From: Myxococcus sp. RHSTA-1-4
GTDB taxonomy: Bacteria > Myxococcota > Myxococcia > Myxococcales > Myxococcaceae
Length of the DNA: 64,000 nucleotides
Assembly (NCBI RefSeq): GCF_020037125.1
Contig: NZ_JAIQDG010000016.1
Span: 124,001 to 188,000 of the forward strand
Direction: 5' to 3'
The stretch's first letter is position 1. Every line of letters begins with the position of its first letter. Position numbers and translations under genes: made by a program. Below are positions 42,928-52,708 of this stretch, one piece after another. Under the pieces are notes generated by a model. That model saw only the letters and a list, made by a program, of their open reading frames with translations, did no database searches and was not told where the DNA came from.

Positions 42928-44130
42928 CTAGTCGTCGGCGGTCTGTTCCCGGTAGGTCACGTCCAATTCCACCACGCGCCACGCGTCCTCGACCCGTGCC
43001 CAGTGGACCCGGAAGTTCGAGTAGGAGTCTGGCCCCTTGGGAGGGCCCATGGGGGCGAACACGTAGCCCCTTCCATCGGGTTCAGGAAGGAGACGGAACA
43101 GCTCACTCTGGTGCGACGCACCGGCAGCAGCCCTGTCGAGGTCCCTTCGGTAGCGGTTCCATTCACGTGAAGGGCCGTTGAGCAGATCGAACTCCTCCAC
43201 GGGCGAAGGCACACGTCCGCTATGAGGAACCTCCGGGTAGGTCCGCAACCAGGCGGCCACACCGCTTGTCTTCGGTGGCAGGAGATCGACAACGTCGCCT
43301 GGGTCCTCCATGAACTTCGCCAGGGTGGGAGCCAGCTCGCGCCCCTCTCCCAGGAATGGTTTCAGGTAGCGTTCCCAGGGGCCTCGGAACACCGGGACGA
43401 AGCCGCCCAGGCACAGGTCCCGGTACCGGCTTCCGGGCCACACCGTCAGCACCGTCAGCCGCGCTGACTTCACGGCGAACTGGCGCTCGTAGCTCACGTA
43501 GATGGCGCCACCGGCCGGGAAGTCGCGGGGGAAGTCGAGCTCGTAGCCCATCCTGCGCCCGTCGTGGAGCCTCAGGTCCAACCGGACCTTCCTCGGACGC
43601 GCGTTGGCCTTGTAGAGCTTCGCGGACTTCGGGTTGCCCGGCGTCACCAGGAAGGCATGCACCGGCGTATCCGGTGGGAAGCTCAGCTCCACCCACTCCC
43701 CGGCCCCGGTGCTCTTCGCTCCTTCCGCCCAGAGGGTGCCGGGGTCCTCGTCCAGCAGGTTGGCGGGCCCGTAGCGGCCGGGCGCCTTCGCATCCACCAA
43801 CACCGAGGACGCCGTCACCGTGACGGGCACTCCATGCAGCGTCACCTGCACCTGCCCTGGGTTCAGCAGCCCGGCGTCGGGAGTCACGGAAGGGACCAAG
43901 CTGCCTGGAGCTGTCTGCCCGGCATCCGGAGCCCCGGATGCGCCCAGGGCTCCAGGAGACGTCTGCCCGGCATCAGGAACGCCGGATGCGCCCAGGGCTC
44001 CAGGGGACGGCTGCCCGGCATCCAGGGACTCAGGGGGGCTCGGAACTCCCGCATCGGCGGGTTGGCCCCAGGCTCCCGTGCTCAGCAGGATGCAGCCCAG
44101 GATGACCGGCAGAGGGCTCCACCCGCGCAT
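42928..44130 (-). CDS. Secreted protein with discoidin-like (NADase-type glycan-binding) domain
   Basis: 400 residues. The start ATG 44130 has GGGAGG seven bases upstream and gives a clean signal peptide (WSPLPVILGCILLSTGAWGQ). A Pro/Asp/Ala/Gly-rich stalk with several near-identical repeats (PDAGQTSPGALGASG) covers about 25-80. A discoidin-like module at about 90-210 (ASSVLVDAKAPGRYGPANLL, EDPGTLWAEG, EWVELSFP) matches the NADase-type glycan-binding type. The C-terminal half is unassigned. Likely periplasmic or surface-exposed. It is convergent with the 824-residue gene (28 bp between the stops). Confidence 0.7.
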   Translation of the reverse strand: MRGWSPLPVILGCILLSTGAWGQPADAGVPSPPESLDAGQPSPGALGASGVPDAGQTSPGALGASGAPDAGQTAPGSLVPSVTPDAGLLNPGQVQVTLHGVPVTVTASSVLVDAKAPGRYGPANLLDEDPGTLWAEGAKSTGAGEWVELSFPPDTPVHAFLVTPGNPKSAKLYKANARPRKVRLDLRLHDGRRMGYELDFPRDFPAGGAIYVSYERQFAVKSARLTVLTVWPGSRYRDLCLGGFVPVFRGPWERYLKPFLGEGRELAPTLAKFMEDPGDVVDLLPPKTSGVAAWLRTYPEVPHSGRVPSPVEEFDLLNGPSREWNRYRRDLDRAAAGASHQSELFRLLPEPDGRGYVFAPMGPPKGPDSYSNFRVHWARVEDAWRVVELDVTYREQTADD

Positions 44131-44443
44131 GCTGTCCCTCCCTTCATCATTGGCCATGAGCGCTCCCTCGAGTCCTGGACGTACGGCACCACCCTGCATT
44201 CAGCGGCGGCTTCCAGGCGCATCGTACGATTCCCTCCTCCGTCGCGCGAACGAGCCGCTTGAACCTCGCCTCCATGCCCCGAGTCATGCAGCGGCAGCCG
44301 CGAGGCTCCCGCTGAAGCACGGCTCACTGGCCGCCGCGGCTTCCGGGGCCCGCGCGGCGACTCCGCGAGCCCCTGCGCATCAGGGAGCCGCGAGTGTCCG
44401 TGTCTTGAGGGGACCGGGGCCGCGTGCTAGCCGGGAGGTGGAA
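44131..44443. other. 313-bp divergent intergenic region
   Basis: Holds the promoters of the discoidin-like gene and of the small membrane gene at 44444. I see no gene, repeat, RNA or operator that I can support. Confidence 0.5.
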
Positions 44444-44719
44444 ATGCCCGGCGAGCGCTCCACCTCCGGCCGTGACATGGCCCTTCGCCCTCGGGCCGCG
44501 AGGGCCGGGACGGCGTTCCCCGTAGGGGGCTCGTTCCTCGTGGTGTTCCTCTTCCTGCTCCCGGCGGAAGTGCTCGCATGTCCCGCCTGCGCGGTGCGGG
44601 CACCGGAGTCGCCCGTGCGCTCGGTCCTGCTGCTGGGCGGGCTGGTGCTCGCGCCGTTCCTGCTCGTGGGCCTGGGCATCTGGGCGGTGCGGCGCGCGGC
44701 GCGTGAGGAGCGACAGTGA
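44444..44719 (+). CDS. Small membrane protein of the cytochrome oxidase cluster
   Basis: 91 residues from ATG 44444, chosen because GGGAGG lies seven bases upstream. Two hydrophobic helices (SFLVVFLFLLPAEVLA and SVLLLGGLVLAPFLLVGLG) flank a CPAC motif. It may deliver or hold copper or a haem intermediate, or be a small assembly factor. It overlaps the following oxidase subunit II gene by four bases (GTGA). No recognised family. Confidence 0.6.
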   Translation: MPGERSTSGRDMALRPRAARAGTAFPVGGSFLVVFLFLLPAEVLACPACAVRAPESPVRSVLLLGGLVLAPFLLVGLGIWAVRRAAREERQ

Positions 44720-45507
44720 AGGCACAGCCTGTCACGTCCGGTTCCACCGGCACACCGCCCGGAGCGTGGACGCTGGCGCTCCCCGAGGATGCGAGCGCGC
44801 ACGGGCATCGCATCGACGCACTGCTCGCATGGAGCCACCGCTTCGACGCGGTGCTGGCGGCGGTGGTGCTCGGGTGGCTGGTGCTGGCGGTCTGGCGCTT
44901 CCGCGGCGCGAAGCGGGCCGCGCCCGACGGAGGAACGCGGCGTTCGCGAGCGTGGGTACTGAGCCTCGCGCTGGGGGCCTTCGTGGTGGTGGATGGGACG
45001 TTGCTGCTCGGCTCGGAGGGCTACCTGCGGGACGTGCTGTGGAACTTCCACGTGCCCGCGGAAGACCCGCGCACGGTGCGGATTGAAATCAACGCGCACC
45101 AGTGGTCCTGGGAAGCGCGCCATGCCGGCGAGGACGGCCGCTTCGGCACTCCGGACGACGTGGTGACGTGGAACGACCTGCGCGTCCCCGTGGGAGTGCC
45201 CGTCTGGGTGCAGCTCGTGTCCACGGACGTGGTGCACGGCTTCTCGCTGCCGCACTTCCGCGTGAAGCTGGATGCGATTCCGGGCCGTGTGAATCAGACG
45301 TGGTTCCAGGCCGCGCGTGAGGGGACGTGGGAGGTGGCCTGCTTCCAGCACTGCGGCACCAGCCATTACAAGATGCGCGGCGTGCTCCAGGCTATGTCAC
45401 CGGCGTCCTACGCCGCCTGGCTGCGCGAGGCGGGGCGGCAGGCCGTGCAGGCGTACGACGCGGACGACAGCGCGGCCCGGTGGGGCTGGGAGTGGAAGGC
45501 GCCGTGA
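44716..45507 (+). CDS. coxB: Cytochrome c oxidase subunit II
   Basis: 263 residues from a GTG overlapping the stop of the preceding gene. Two N-terminal membrane helices are followed by a CuA domain. Copper residues are seen in VVHGFSLPHFRVKLD and ACFQHCGTSHYKM (C-x3-C with the following His and Met). The usual INAHQWSWE strand is present. It passes electrons from cytochrome c to the haem-copper centre of subunit I. An insertion of about ten residues follows INAHQWSWE (RHAGEDGRFGTP). It overlaps coxA by four bases. Confidence 0.92.
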   Translation: MKAQPVTSGSTGTPPGAWTLALPEDASAHGHRIDALLAWSHRFDAVLAAVVLGWLVLAVWRFRGAKRAAPDGGTRRSRAWVLSLALGAFVVVDGTLLLGSEGYLRDVLWNFHVPAEDPRTVRIEINAHQWSWEARHAGEDGRFGTPDDVVTWNDLRVPVGVPVWVQLVSTDVVHGFSLPHFRVKLDAIPGRVNQTWFQAAREGTWEVACFQHCGTSHYKMRGVLQAMSPASYAAWLREAGRQAVQAYDADDSAARWGWEWKAP

Positions 45508-47264
45508 GCCTCTTCTCCTCGGACCACAAGGACGTCGCGCGGCGATACCTCTGGAGCGGGCTCGGCTTCCTGCTCTTCGGCGGGCTGCTGGCGCTGCTCA
45601 TCCGCTGGCAGTGGGCATGGCCGGGGCAGCCGGTGCCGGGGCTGGCGTGGGCGCTGCCCGAGTCGCGCGGCGCGCTGACACCGCCCGCGTACACGGCCGT
45701 GTTCACGATGCACGGCCTCATCATGATTTTCTTCGCGGTGACGCCGCTGCTCTTCGGCGCACTGGGGCACTTCGTCCTGCCGCTGGCCATCGGCGCGCGA
45801 GGCCTCGCGTTCCCTCGACTGTCCACGCTGGGCTACCAGGTCTACGCGGTGGGCGGAGTGCTGGTGCTGGCCTCGTTCGCCGTGCGGCTGGGCCCGGCGA
45901 GCGCGGGCTGGACGGCGTACCCGCCGCTGTCCACACCCGCCTTCACTCCGGGCCTGGGGCAGACGCTGGTGACGGTGGCCGTGCTGTGCGCGGCGGCGTC
46001 GGCGTTCCTCTACGGGCTGAACTTCGTCGTCACCGTGGTGCGGTGCCGGGCGCCGGGGATGACGTGGGGCCGGCTGCCGCTGACGGTGTGGGGGCTGTTC
46101 TTCGCCTCGGTGTTGAACGTGCTGTTCGTGCCGGTGCTGGCGGCGGCCACGGCGCTGCTGCTGATGGACCGGTTGCTGGGCACGCAGTTCTTCATGGCGG
46201 GCGCGGCGGCGGTGGGCGGTGGCGGCGACCCCGTGGTGTACCAGCACCTCTTCTGGCTGTTCGGCCACCCGGAGGTCTACATCCTGATTCTCCCCGCCTG
46301 GGGAATGGTGGGTGACTTCGTGGCCTTCTTCAGCCGCAAGCCCGCGCACGGCTACCGGCTGACGGCGGGGGCCATGGGGACGGTGACGGCGCTGAGTGGG
46401 CTCGTCTACGCGCACCACCTCTTCACGAGTGGAATGTCACCGGTGCTCGGGCGCGCGTTCATGGTGCTGACGCTGCTCATCTCCCTTCCCGCGGAGGTGA
46501 TGTTCCTCAACTGGTTGATGACGCTGTGGCGAGGCAGCGTGCGGCTGACGGCGCCGATGCTGGCGGCGCTGGGGGCGATGGTGGTGTTCGGCCTGGGAGG
46601 AATCACCGGGCTGGCGCTGGGGTCCGTGGCCACGGACGTGCCATTGCACGGGACGCTGTGGGTGGTGGGGCACTTCCACCTGACGATGGGCGCGGCGAGC
46701 TTCCTCGGCGTCTTCGCCGGGCTCTACTTCTGGTTCCCCAAGATGTTCGGCCGGGCGATGCACGAGGGGCTCGCGAAGGCGCACGTGCTGTCGAGCGCGG
46801 TGCTGTTCCTCGGCGTGTTCGGCGGGCAGCTCGCGGCGGGGTACGCGGGACAGCTGCGGCGGCTGTATGACCCGTACCAGTACACGTACCTGAAGCACCT
46901 GCTGCCGCTGAACCAGTGGACGACGGCGTTCGCGTTCCTGCTCGGGGCGGCGCAGGTGCTGTTCGTGGTGAACCTGGTCTGGACGCTGTGGCGCGGCCGG
47001 GTGGCGGAGCCGAACCCGTGGCAGGTGGGGACGCTCGAATGGACGTGCGCGCCGAGCCCGCCACCCGATGGGAACTTCGCTTCCGTGCCGGTGGTGCTGC
47101 ACGGGCCCCACGCGCTGTCCCAGCCGGAGGTGCTCGCGCGGCTGGGCCGGGACTGGATTGGACAGGCGGAGCCGCTGCCGGACGCCGCGGTGGCGGAGCC
47201 GGCCACGGTGGATGCGAAGTGCGCGGACATCGGTCGTATGCCCACCGTGGGTGGCATCACGTGA
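45504..47264 (+). CDS. coxA: Haem-copper oxidase subunit I
   Basis: 586 residues from a GTG inside the coxB stop. The haem ligands H70 (TMHGLIMIFF), CuB/Tyr motif HPEVY (H255, Y259), HH at 304-305 and VVGHFHLTMG (H390, H392) are intact, as is NPWQVGTLEW at the C-terminus. Three positions differ from classical A1-type oxidases. The D-pathway FGNY becomes LGHF (H89) and GAPDMAFPR becomes GARGLAFPR (G100). The K-pathway GIKIFSW becomes EVMFLNW (M333). It could therefore be a poorly pumping or non-classical oxidase or a nitric-oxide-reductase-like member. The CuA subunit next door argues for cytochrome c as donor. Confidence 0.9.
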   Translation: MSLFSSDHKDVARRYLWSGLGFLLFGGLLALLIRWQWAWPGQPVPGLAWALPESRGALTPPAYTAVFTMHGLIMIFFAVTPLLFGALGHFVLPLAIGARGLAFPRLSTLGYQVYAVGGVLVLASFAVRLGPASAGWTAYPPLSTPAFTPGLGQTLVTVAVLCAAASAFLYGLNFVVTVVRCRAPGMTWGRLPLTVWGLFFASVLNVLFVPVLAAATALLLMDRLLGTQFFMAGAAAVGGGGDPVVYQHLFWLFGHPEVYILILPAWGMVGDFVAFFSRKPAHGYRLTAGAMGTVTALSGLVYAHHLFTSGMSPVLGRAFMVLTLLISLPAEVMFLNWLMTLWRGSVRLTAPMLAALGAMVVFGLGGITGLALGSVATDVPLHGTLWVVGHFHLTMGAASFLGVFAGLYFWFPKMFGRAMHEGLAKAHVLSSAVLFLGVFGGQLAAGYAGQLRRLYDPYQYTYLKHLLPLNQWTTAFAFLLGAAQVLFVVNLVWTLWRGRVAEPNPWQVGTLEWTCAPSPPPDGNFASVPVVLHGPHALSQPEVLARLGRDWIGQAEPLPDAAVAEPATVDAKCADIGRMPTVGGIT

Positions 47265-47326
47265 AGCTGCGGCTTGGTGCCGCACGGCACGGAAGACCTG
47301 CTGCATGCCGTGCGGCGAGCGTGGGC

Positions 47327-47530
47327 CTAACCGAGGCGCTCAAGCTTCCAGTAGGCGGCCTTCCCCGATGACCTGACAGGAGGGAATCGCTCCCCTTTGC
47401 TGACCGTGATGCGCAGCTCACCCGGAGTCGGGCTGGGCGTCATCGTTCCATTCGTGTAGCCATCGAAGGCGTAGATGCCGCTGGTATCGCACGTGCCGCC
47501 AGTCTCGAACCGGTCTCCTACCTTCGCCAT
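47327..47530 (-). CDS. YjzC-family small protein
   Basis: 67 residues from ATG 47530 with AAGGAG nine bases upstream. Conserved pattern: KVGDRFETGGTCDTSGIYAF, then DGYTNGT, LRITVSKGERFPPVRSSGKA and a C-terminal AYWKLERLG. This resembles Bacillus YjzC-type proteins. Function unknown. It lies on the strand opposite the oxidase genes, in the gap between subunits I and III. Confidence 0.75.
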   Translation of the reverse strand: MAKVGDRFETGGTCDTSGIYAFDGYTNGTMTPSPTPGELRITVSKGERFPPVRSSGKAAYWKLERLG

Positions 47531-47797
47531 GACGTTGCTTCTCCTTCCCCGATGGGGTGTCGGTGCTCGCGCAGCAATCGCGAAGCGGTTGCTCGCTGAC
47601 ACATCAATAAGCTCGGGGGCGAGGTCGGCCAACGCAACCCAGTTACCACCCGGGTGGTATGGCGCGCTGGAGTGTCATGCCCCTGGAACTCATTCGAACT
47701 CACTCCTCGGGAGAGCAGTCGGCCCCGTCCGCTTTGTCGGGACGGTCTGCCGCTGGTACATCATGGCGCGTACGTCGGCGCGTTCCCCCACATCACG

Positions 47798-48382
47798 ATG
47801 ACCAGCCATTCCGAGCCATCCTCCGTCGATCATCATTCCCGAGAGGGGACCACAGCCTGGCTCGGCACGGCCCTGGGCCTCGCCGCGTGGTCGATGTTCT
47901 TCATCTCGCTGACCTTCGCGGTCGGCTGGTACCGGATGCGCGAGCCGTGGCCGCCACTGCCCCTCTCTCCGTTGCTGCTCGCGCTGCCTGGGCTCGCGCT
48001 CATCGCGGGGAGCGTCTGGCTCCACCGGGCATCGCGAGCCTCGTACCTCGGAGCCGAGGGCCAGCGGCGGCTCCTCTTCGTCCTCGGAGGGGCGCTGGTG
48101 CTGGGCGGGAGCTTCGCCGCGGGGCAGGCCGGGCTGACGCACGTCTCCTGGTGGAACCACCACCTGCGTATCCCCGAGGACGGCGTGTCTGCCTCCGCGT
48201 TCTATGGGCTGACGGCGCTGCACGTGCTGCACATGCTCGCCGTGCTCGCGGGCATCTTCTTCTCTGCCGTGCGCCTGTGGCGGGGCGGCGACGCGCGGGA
48301 GTCCTTGCGGCGGCATGCGCTCGGCTGGCACTTCGTGACGGTGACGTGGCTGCTCCTCTTCGTGGCGGTGTACCTCCCATGA
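47798..48382 (+). CDS. Cytochrome c oxidase subunit III-like protein
   Basis: 194 residues from ATG 47798. Five hydrophobic segments are visible, with WSMFFISLTFAVGWY at the start, LAGIFFSAVRLWRG, and conserved histidine-rich turns (TALHVLHMLAVL, RHALGWHFVTVTWLLLF). The GLTALHVLHMLAVL segment is typical of subunit III. It overlaps the cytochrome c gene by four bases. Subunit III stabilises oxidase proton uptake. Its separation from coxA by an antisense gene and about 530 bp is unusual. Confidence 0.8.
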   Translation: MTSHSEPSSVDHHSREGTTAWLGTALGLAAWSMFFISLTFAVGWYRMREPWPPLPLSPLLLALPGLALIAGSVWLHRASRASYLGAEGQRRLLFVLGGALVLGGSFAAGQAGLTHVSWWNHHLRIPEDGVSASAFYGLTALHVLHMLAVLAGIFFSAVRLWRGGDARESLRRHALGWHFVTVTWLLLFVAVYLP

Positions 48383-49365
48383 GCCCTCGCGCCCTGCTGC
48401 TCACGGCCGTGGTCCTCACGGTGGCCGCCTGCCGCTCGAAGCCCGCGCCCACGTTCGAGCCCCTGAAGCTCGCCGACGGACGCGTGGTTCCCGCGGCGAC
48501 GCTGTCTCGCGGGCACGCGGTGTACACGCACTACTGCGCGTCCTGTCACGGTGAGCGCGGAGACGGGCAGGGCCCGGCGGGGCGGGGGATGCGGCCGGTG
48601 CCTCGGAGCTTCCGCCAGGGCCTCTTCAAGTTCGGCGGAGTCGCCGCGGGCGAGCTGCCCACGGACGATGCGCTGAAGCGCACGCTGCGGCGCGGGCTGC
48701 ACGGCACGCCCATGTTCGCGTGGGACGTGCCCGAGTCGGACGTGGACGCGGTGGTGCAGTACCTGAAGACCTTCAGCCCGCGCTGGAAGGAAGAACCCCC
48801 CGGGCAGCCCCTGGCGCTGTCACCCGACCCATGGAAGGGCCGCGAGTCCGAGGCCGTGGAGCGCGGCAAGGTCGTCTACCACGTGGCGGGCGCGGGGAAC
48901 GCCGGCTGCGCGAGCTGCCACGTTTCGTATCTGCCCCGCGCCGAGCTGGCCGCGCTGATGCGCAAGGCACTGGGCCGCGAGGTGGACCTGTCCAAGGCGG
49001 ACCCGTACACCGCGCGGCAGAGGGACTCGGACCACGCGGTGGAGGTCGACGCGAAGGGCGAGCCCACGCTCATGGCCAAGGTGCTGCCGCCGGACTTCCT
49101 CTTCCACCCGCTGCGCACGGTGTGGCCGGAGGGCGAGGACGTGGAGGGCGCTCCGTACACGGCCGAGCGGCAGCGCGAGGACCTCTACCGGGTCATCGCC
49201 GCCGGCGTGGGTGGTGCGGCCATGCCGACCTGGAAGGGCGCCATTCCCGAGGAGAACCTCTGGGCGCTCGCGTACTACGTGCAGTCGCTGGTGCGGCTGA
49301 GGGACACGGATGAAGCTCGAGCGCTCGAGGCGCGCCTCCGGGCCTCCACCCAGGACGCTGAGTGA
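48379..49365 (+). CDS. Di-haem cytochrome c lipoprotein
   Basis: 328 residues. Lipobox-type signal (VLTVAACRS). Two CASCH haem-binding motifs (YCASCHGERG near residue 55 and GCASCHVSYL near 176), each with a downstream Met ligand candidate (GMRP or TPMF; AAMPTW). It would donate electrons to the adjacent oxidase at the periplasmic face. ATG overlaps the preceding subunit III-like gene, so they are translated together. Confidence 0.88.
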   Translation: MSPRALLLTAVVLTVAACRSKPAPTFEPLKLADGRVVPAATLSRGHAVYTHYCASCHGERGDGQGPAGRGMRPVPRSFRQGLFKFGGVAAGELPTDDALKRTLRRGLHGTPMFAWDVPESDVDAVVQYLKTFSPRWKEEPPGQPLALSPDPWKGRESEAVERGKVVYHVAGAGNAGCASCHVSYLPRAELAALMRKALGREVDLSKADPYTARQRDSDHAVEVDAKGEPTLMAKVLPPDFLFHPLRTVWPEGEDVEGAPYTAERQREDLYRVIAAGVGGAAMPTWKGAIPEENLWALAYYVQSLVRLRDTDEARALEARLRASTQDAE

Positions 49366-49469
49366 GAGTGGACTGACACGGAAATCAAAAAGCGCTGTCT
49401 CGACGCAACACTTTCTCAGCCAGGGCGAAAATCCAGGCACGTTTCATCTCCTCCCCCCAGGAGCCCCCT

Positions 49470-50594
<1,125 letters not shown>

Positions 50595-50826
50595 GTTCCG
50601 CCGCGGTGCCGAGGTGACGCGAGGACCGTGCGCCGGTGAGGCCGCGGTCCTCGCTGTGTTTCAGGGGAAACCGGACAGGAGCGGCGGGCGGGCTCCTGGG
50701 TCCCGTGCGTGAGACCCGCGTCCGGGCCATGCGACGCCCGGATGTCTCGCCAGGGCTGTTATCTCAAGGACCTGGCGCTGGTCCGGCCGCTGCACCGGGC
50801 AGGGCGTTCCCAACCGGAGCGCGCCC

Positions 50827-52194
50827 ATGCCCCGTATCGACTCATCCAGCAGCACCCCTGTTCCCATCGACACCACCCCGGAGGCCGGCCCCGCGCCGGC
50901 CCCGTCACGAACGAAGGACGCCCAGGCCCCGGCCTCCGCCGCACGCAATGAGGTGCGCGCCTGGGACGGGCCTCCGAGACGCCCACTCCAGGCTCCGGCT
51001 TCCGGAACGGCACCCGCCACCTCGGGCCCGGCGATGTCCGCGGGCGAGCTGGCGGTGCTGGGTGGAAGGCCGCGGCAGGTGTCCTCGTCGGAAGTGCCCG
51101 GCAACGTGTACGAGGCTGTCCGCTCGCACCTGACGCGGAACCTCCAGGACTGGGCCGTGTCCGACTGCGACGTGAAGGCGGTCCACACGGCGCTCGGGAC
51201 GCTGCAACCTGGGGCCTACCGTGGGGCGCTGGAGCGGATGGAGCGCGACGGCCTGCTGGGCACGTACGTCAAGGAGCAGGGCCCGGAGGCGCGGCTGGCG
51301 TTCCTGGAGCAGGCCGAGGCGAAGGGCATGCTCCACCGGCGCAAGGGTGACGCTCCGGCGGGGCCGCTGGGCTACCCGGCCGTCCCCGACTTCTTCCGCA
51401 ACGACGCGAGGCTGCCGGAGTCGATGCGGGACGCGGTGAACCAGCACGCCATCCAGGTGGGCGCTGACTTCTACAGGGCCCACTCGGCGTACCTCGACCG
51501 GTACATCGAGGCCGCCGGCGCGGCGAAGAACCTCGAGGAGCTGAAGGCGCTGGGTGAGCCGAGAGAGGCGTATCTCGACGCGAAGCTCCTCGGTATCGAC
51601 CGCAAGGATCCGGCGAGGAAGGGCTACGAATCAGCGTGGAAGGAGGGCATCGGCCATCCGGTGTCGCGCAACCGGGCCTATCAGGCCGTACGTGCCAGGG
51701 AACTGGAGCTCGCGGGCGAGCGGCCCACGGGCATCCAGGCCCATGCCAAGGGGGACATCACGCGCATGGGCTTCAAGGTGAGCAGGGAGCTGCAGCTCGA
51801 CACCCGCGGCAGGGTGGACCTGAAGGATGAGGCGGGGCTCTCGGTGAAGGGCGGCCCCGTGGGTGTCGAGGTGATGCTCGACTCGGCGGGGAAGATGAAG
51901 CTGGAGACGAAGCTGGACGCGGGATTCGCCGAGCTCAGCGAGAGCAGCGACGGCACCCGCAAGCTGGAAATCAAGGTGGGCAAGCTGGCTGGGGCCTACG
52001 TGGAGCTCAACCTGCCGAAGGCGGAGTTCGGGGGCGGCGTCTCCGCCGAGCTCGAGGCCGGAGGTTTCAAGTTCGGAGGCGAGGTCGGCGTCAACATGAA
52101 GGGCCTGACGTCCGAGCGGGTGAAGGAGTCGTTCGACAAGAACCACCGTGGCATCTTCGACGCCCCGTCCGGGCCGGAGCCCAAGGTGAAGTAG
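50827..52194 (+). CDS. Effector-like hypothetical protein
   Basis: 455 residues. The N-terminal 80 residues are Ser/Pro/Thr/Ala-rich and disordered (DSSSSTPVPIDTTPEAGPAP), as in secreted or injected proteins. The middle (about 90-290) is helical and unassigned. The C-terminal 150 residues contain repeating short beta strands rich in Gly, Lys and Asp (GLSVKGGPVGVEVML, KLETKLDAGFAELSE, KLEIKVGKLAGAYVELN, GGGVSAELEAGGFKFGGEVG), suggesting a beta-solenoid or barrel. No signal peptide. Function unknown. Confidence 0.62.
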   Translation: MPRIDSSSSTPVPIDTTPEAGPAPAPSRTKDAQAPASAARNEVRAWDGPPRRPLQAPASGTAPATSGPAMSAGELAVLGGRPRQVSSSEVPGNVYEAVRSHLTRNLQDWAVSDCDVKAVHTALGTLQPGAYRGALERMERDGLLGTYVKEQGPEARLAFLEQAEAKGMLHRRKGDAPAGPLGYPAVPDFFRNDARLPESMRDAVNQHAIQVGADFYRAHSAYLDRYIEAAGAAKNLEELKALGEPREAYLDAKLLGIDRKDPARKGYESAWKEGIGHPVSRNRAYQAVRARELELAGERPTGIQAHAKGDITRMGFKVSRELQLDTRGRVDLKDEAGLSVKGGPVGVEVMLDSAGKMKLETKLDAGFAELSESSDGTRKLEIKVGKLAGAYVELNLPKAEFGGGVSAELEAGGFKFGGEVGVNMKGLTSERVKESFDKNHRGIFDAPSGPEPKVK

Positions 52195-52201
52195 GACGCG
52201 C

Positions 52202-52708
52202 TCAGCGGAGGGTGGCGGGCAGCAGCTTCTCCACCACGACGACGTCCTGCCACACGCCGTTCAGCGGGGCGTGCTTCTCGTGGAGGCCCACCTCGCGGAA
52301 GCCGAGGCCCGCCAGCATGGCGCGGCTGCGGGTGTTGGTGGCGAAGACGCGCGAGGTGAGCTTGTGGAAGCCGGCGGCCTCCACGGCCTCCAGGAGCGAC
52401 TGGAGGGCGAGCCGCCCGGCCCCACGCCCTCGTGCCTCCGGGGCGACGTAGATGCTGAAGTCGGCCACGCCCGCGTAGCACTCGCGAGGGCTGTAGGCGC
52501 TGCTGGACGCGAAGGCGACGACGCGGCCCTCTTCCTCCACGACCATGACGGGGTGACGTCCTCCCAGCCAGCCGGCGATGTCCTCGGGCGTGCGGGGGCG
52601 CGTCTCGAAGGTGGCGGAGCGCTCGGCGATGCCGGCGTTGTAGATGGCGGCGATGGCCGCGCAGTCCTCGCGGGTCGCGGGACGGGAGGTGAGGCGGGCG
52701 CGGCTCAT
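52202..52708 (-). CDS. GNAT acetyltransferase, phosphinothricin/arsinothricin type
   Basis: 168 residues. GNAT fold with the acetyl-CoA loop VAPEARGRGAGRLAL, an N-terminal TREDCAAIAAIYNAGIAER and the C-terminal GFREVGLHEKHAPLNGVWQD typical of phosphinothricin N-acetyltransferases and ArsN/methionine-sulfoximine relatives. Members inactivate amino-acid-like toxic compounds. Its ATG overlaps the end of the upstream membrane-protein gene (ATGA). The exact substrate cannot be read from the sequence. Confidence 0.87.
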   Translation of the reverse strand: MSRARLTSRPATREDCAAIAAIYNAGIAERSATFETRPRTPEDIAGWLGGRHPVMVVEEEGRVVAFASSSAYSPRECYAGVADFSIYVAPEARGRGAGRLALQSLLEAVEAAGFHKLTSRVFATNTRSRAMLAGLGFREVGLHEKHAPLNGVWQDVVVVEKLLPATLR

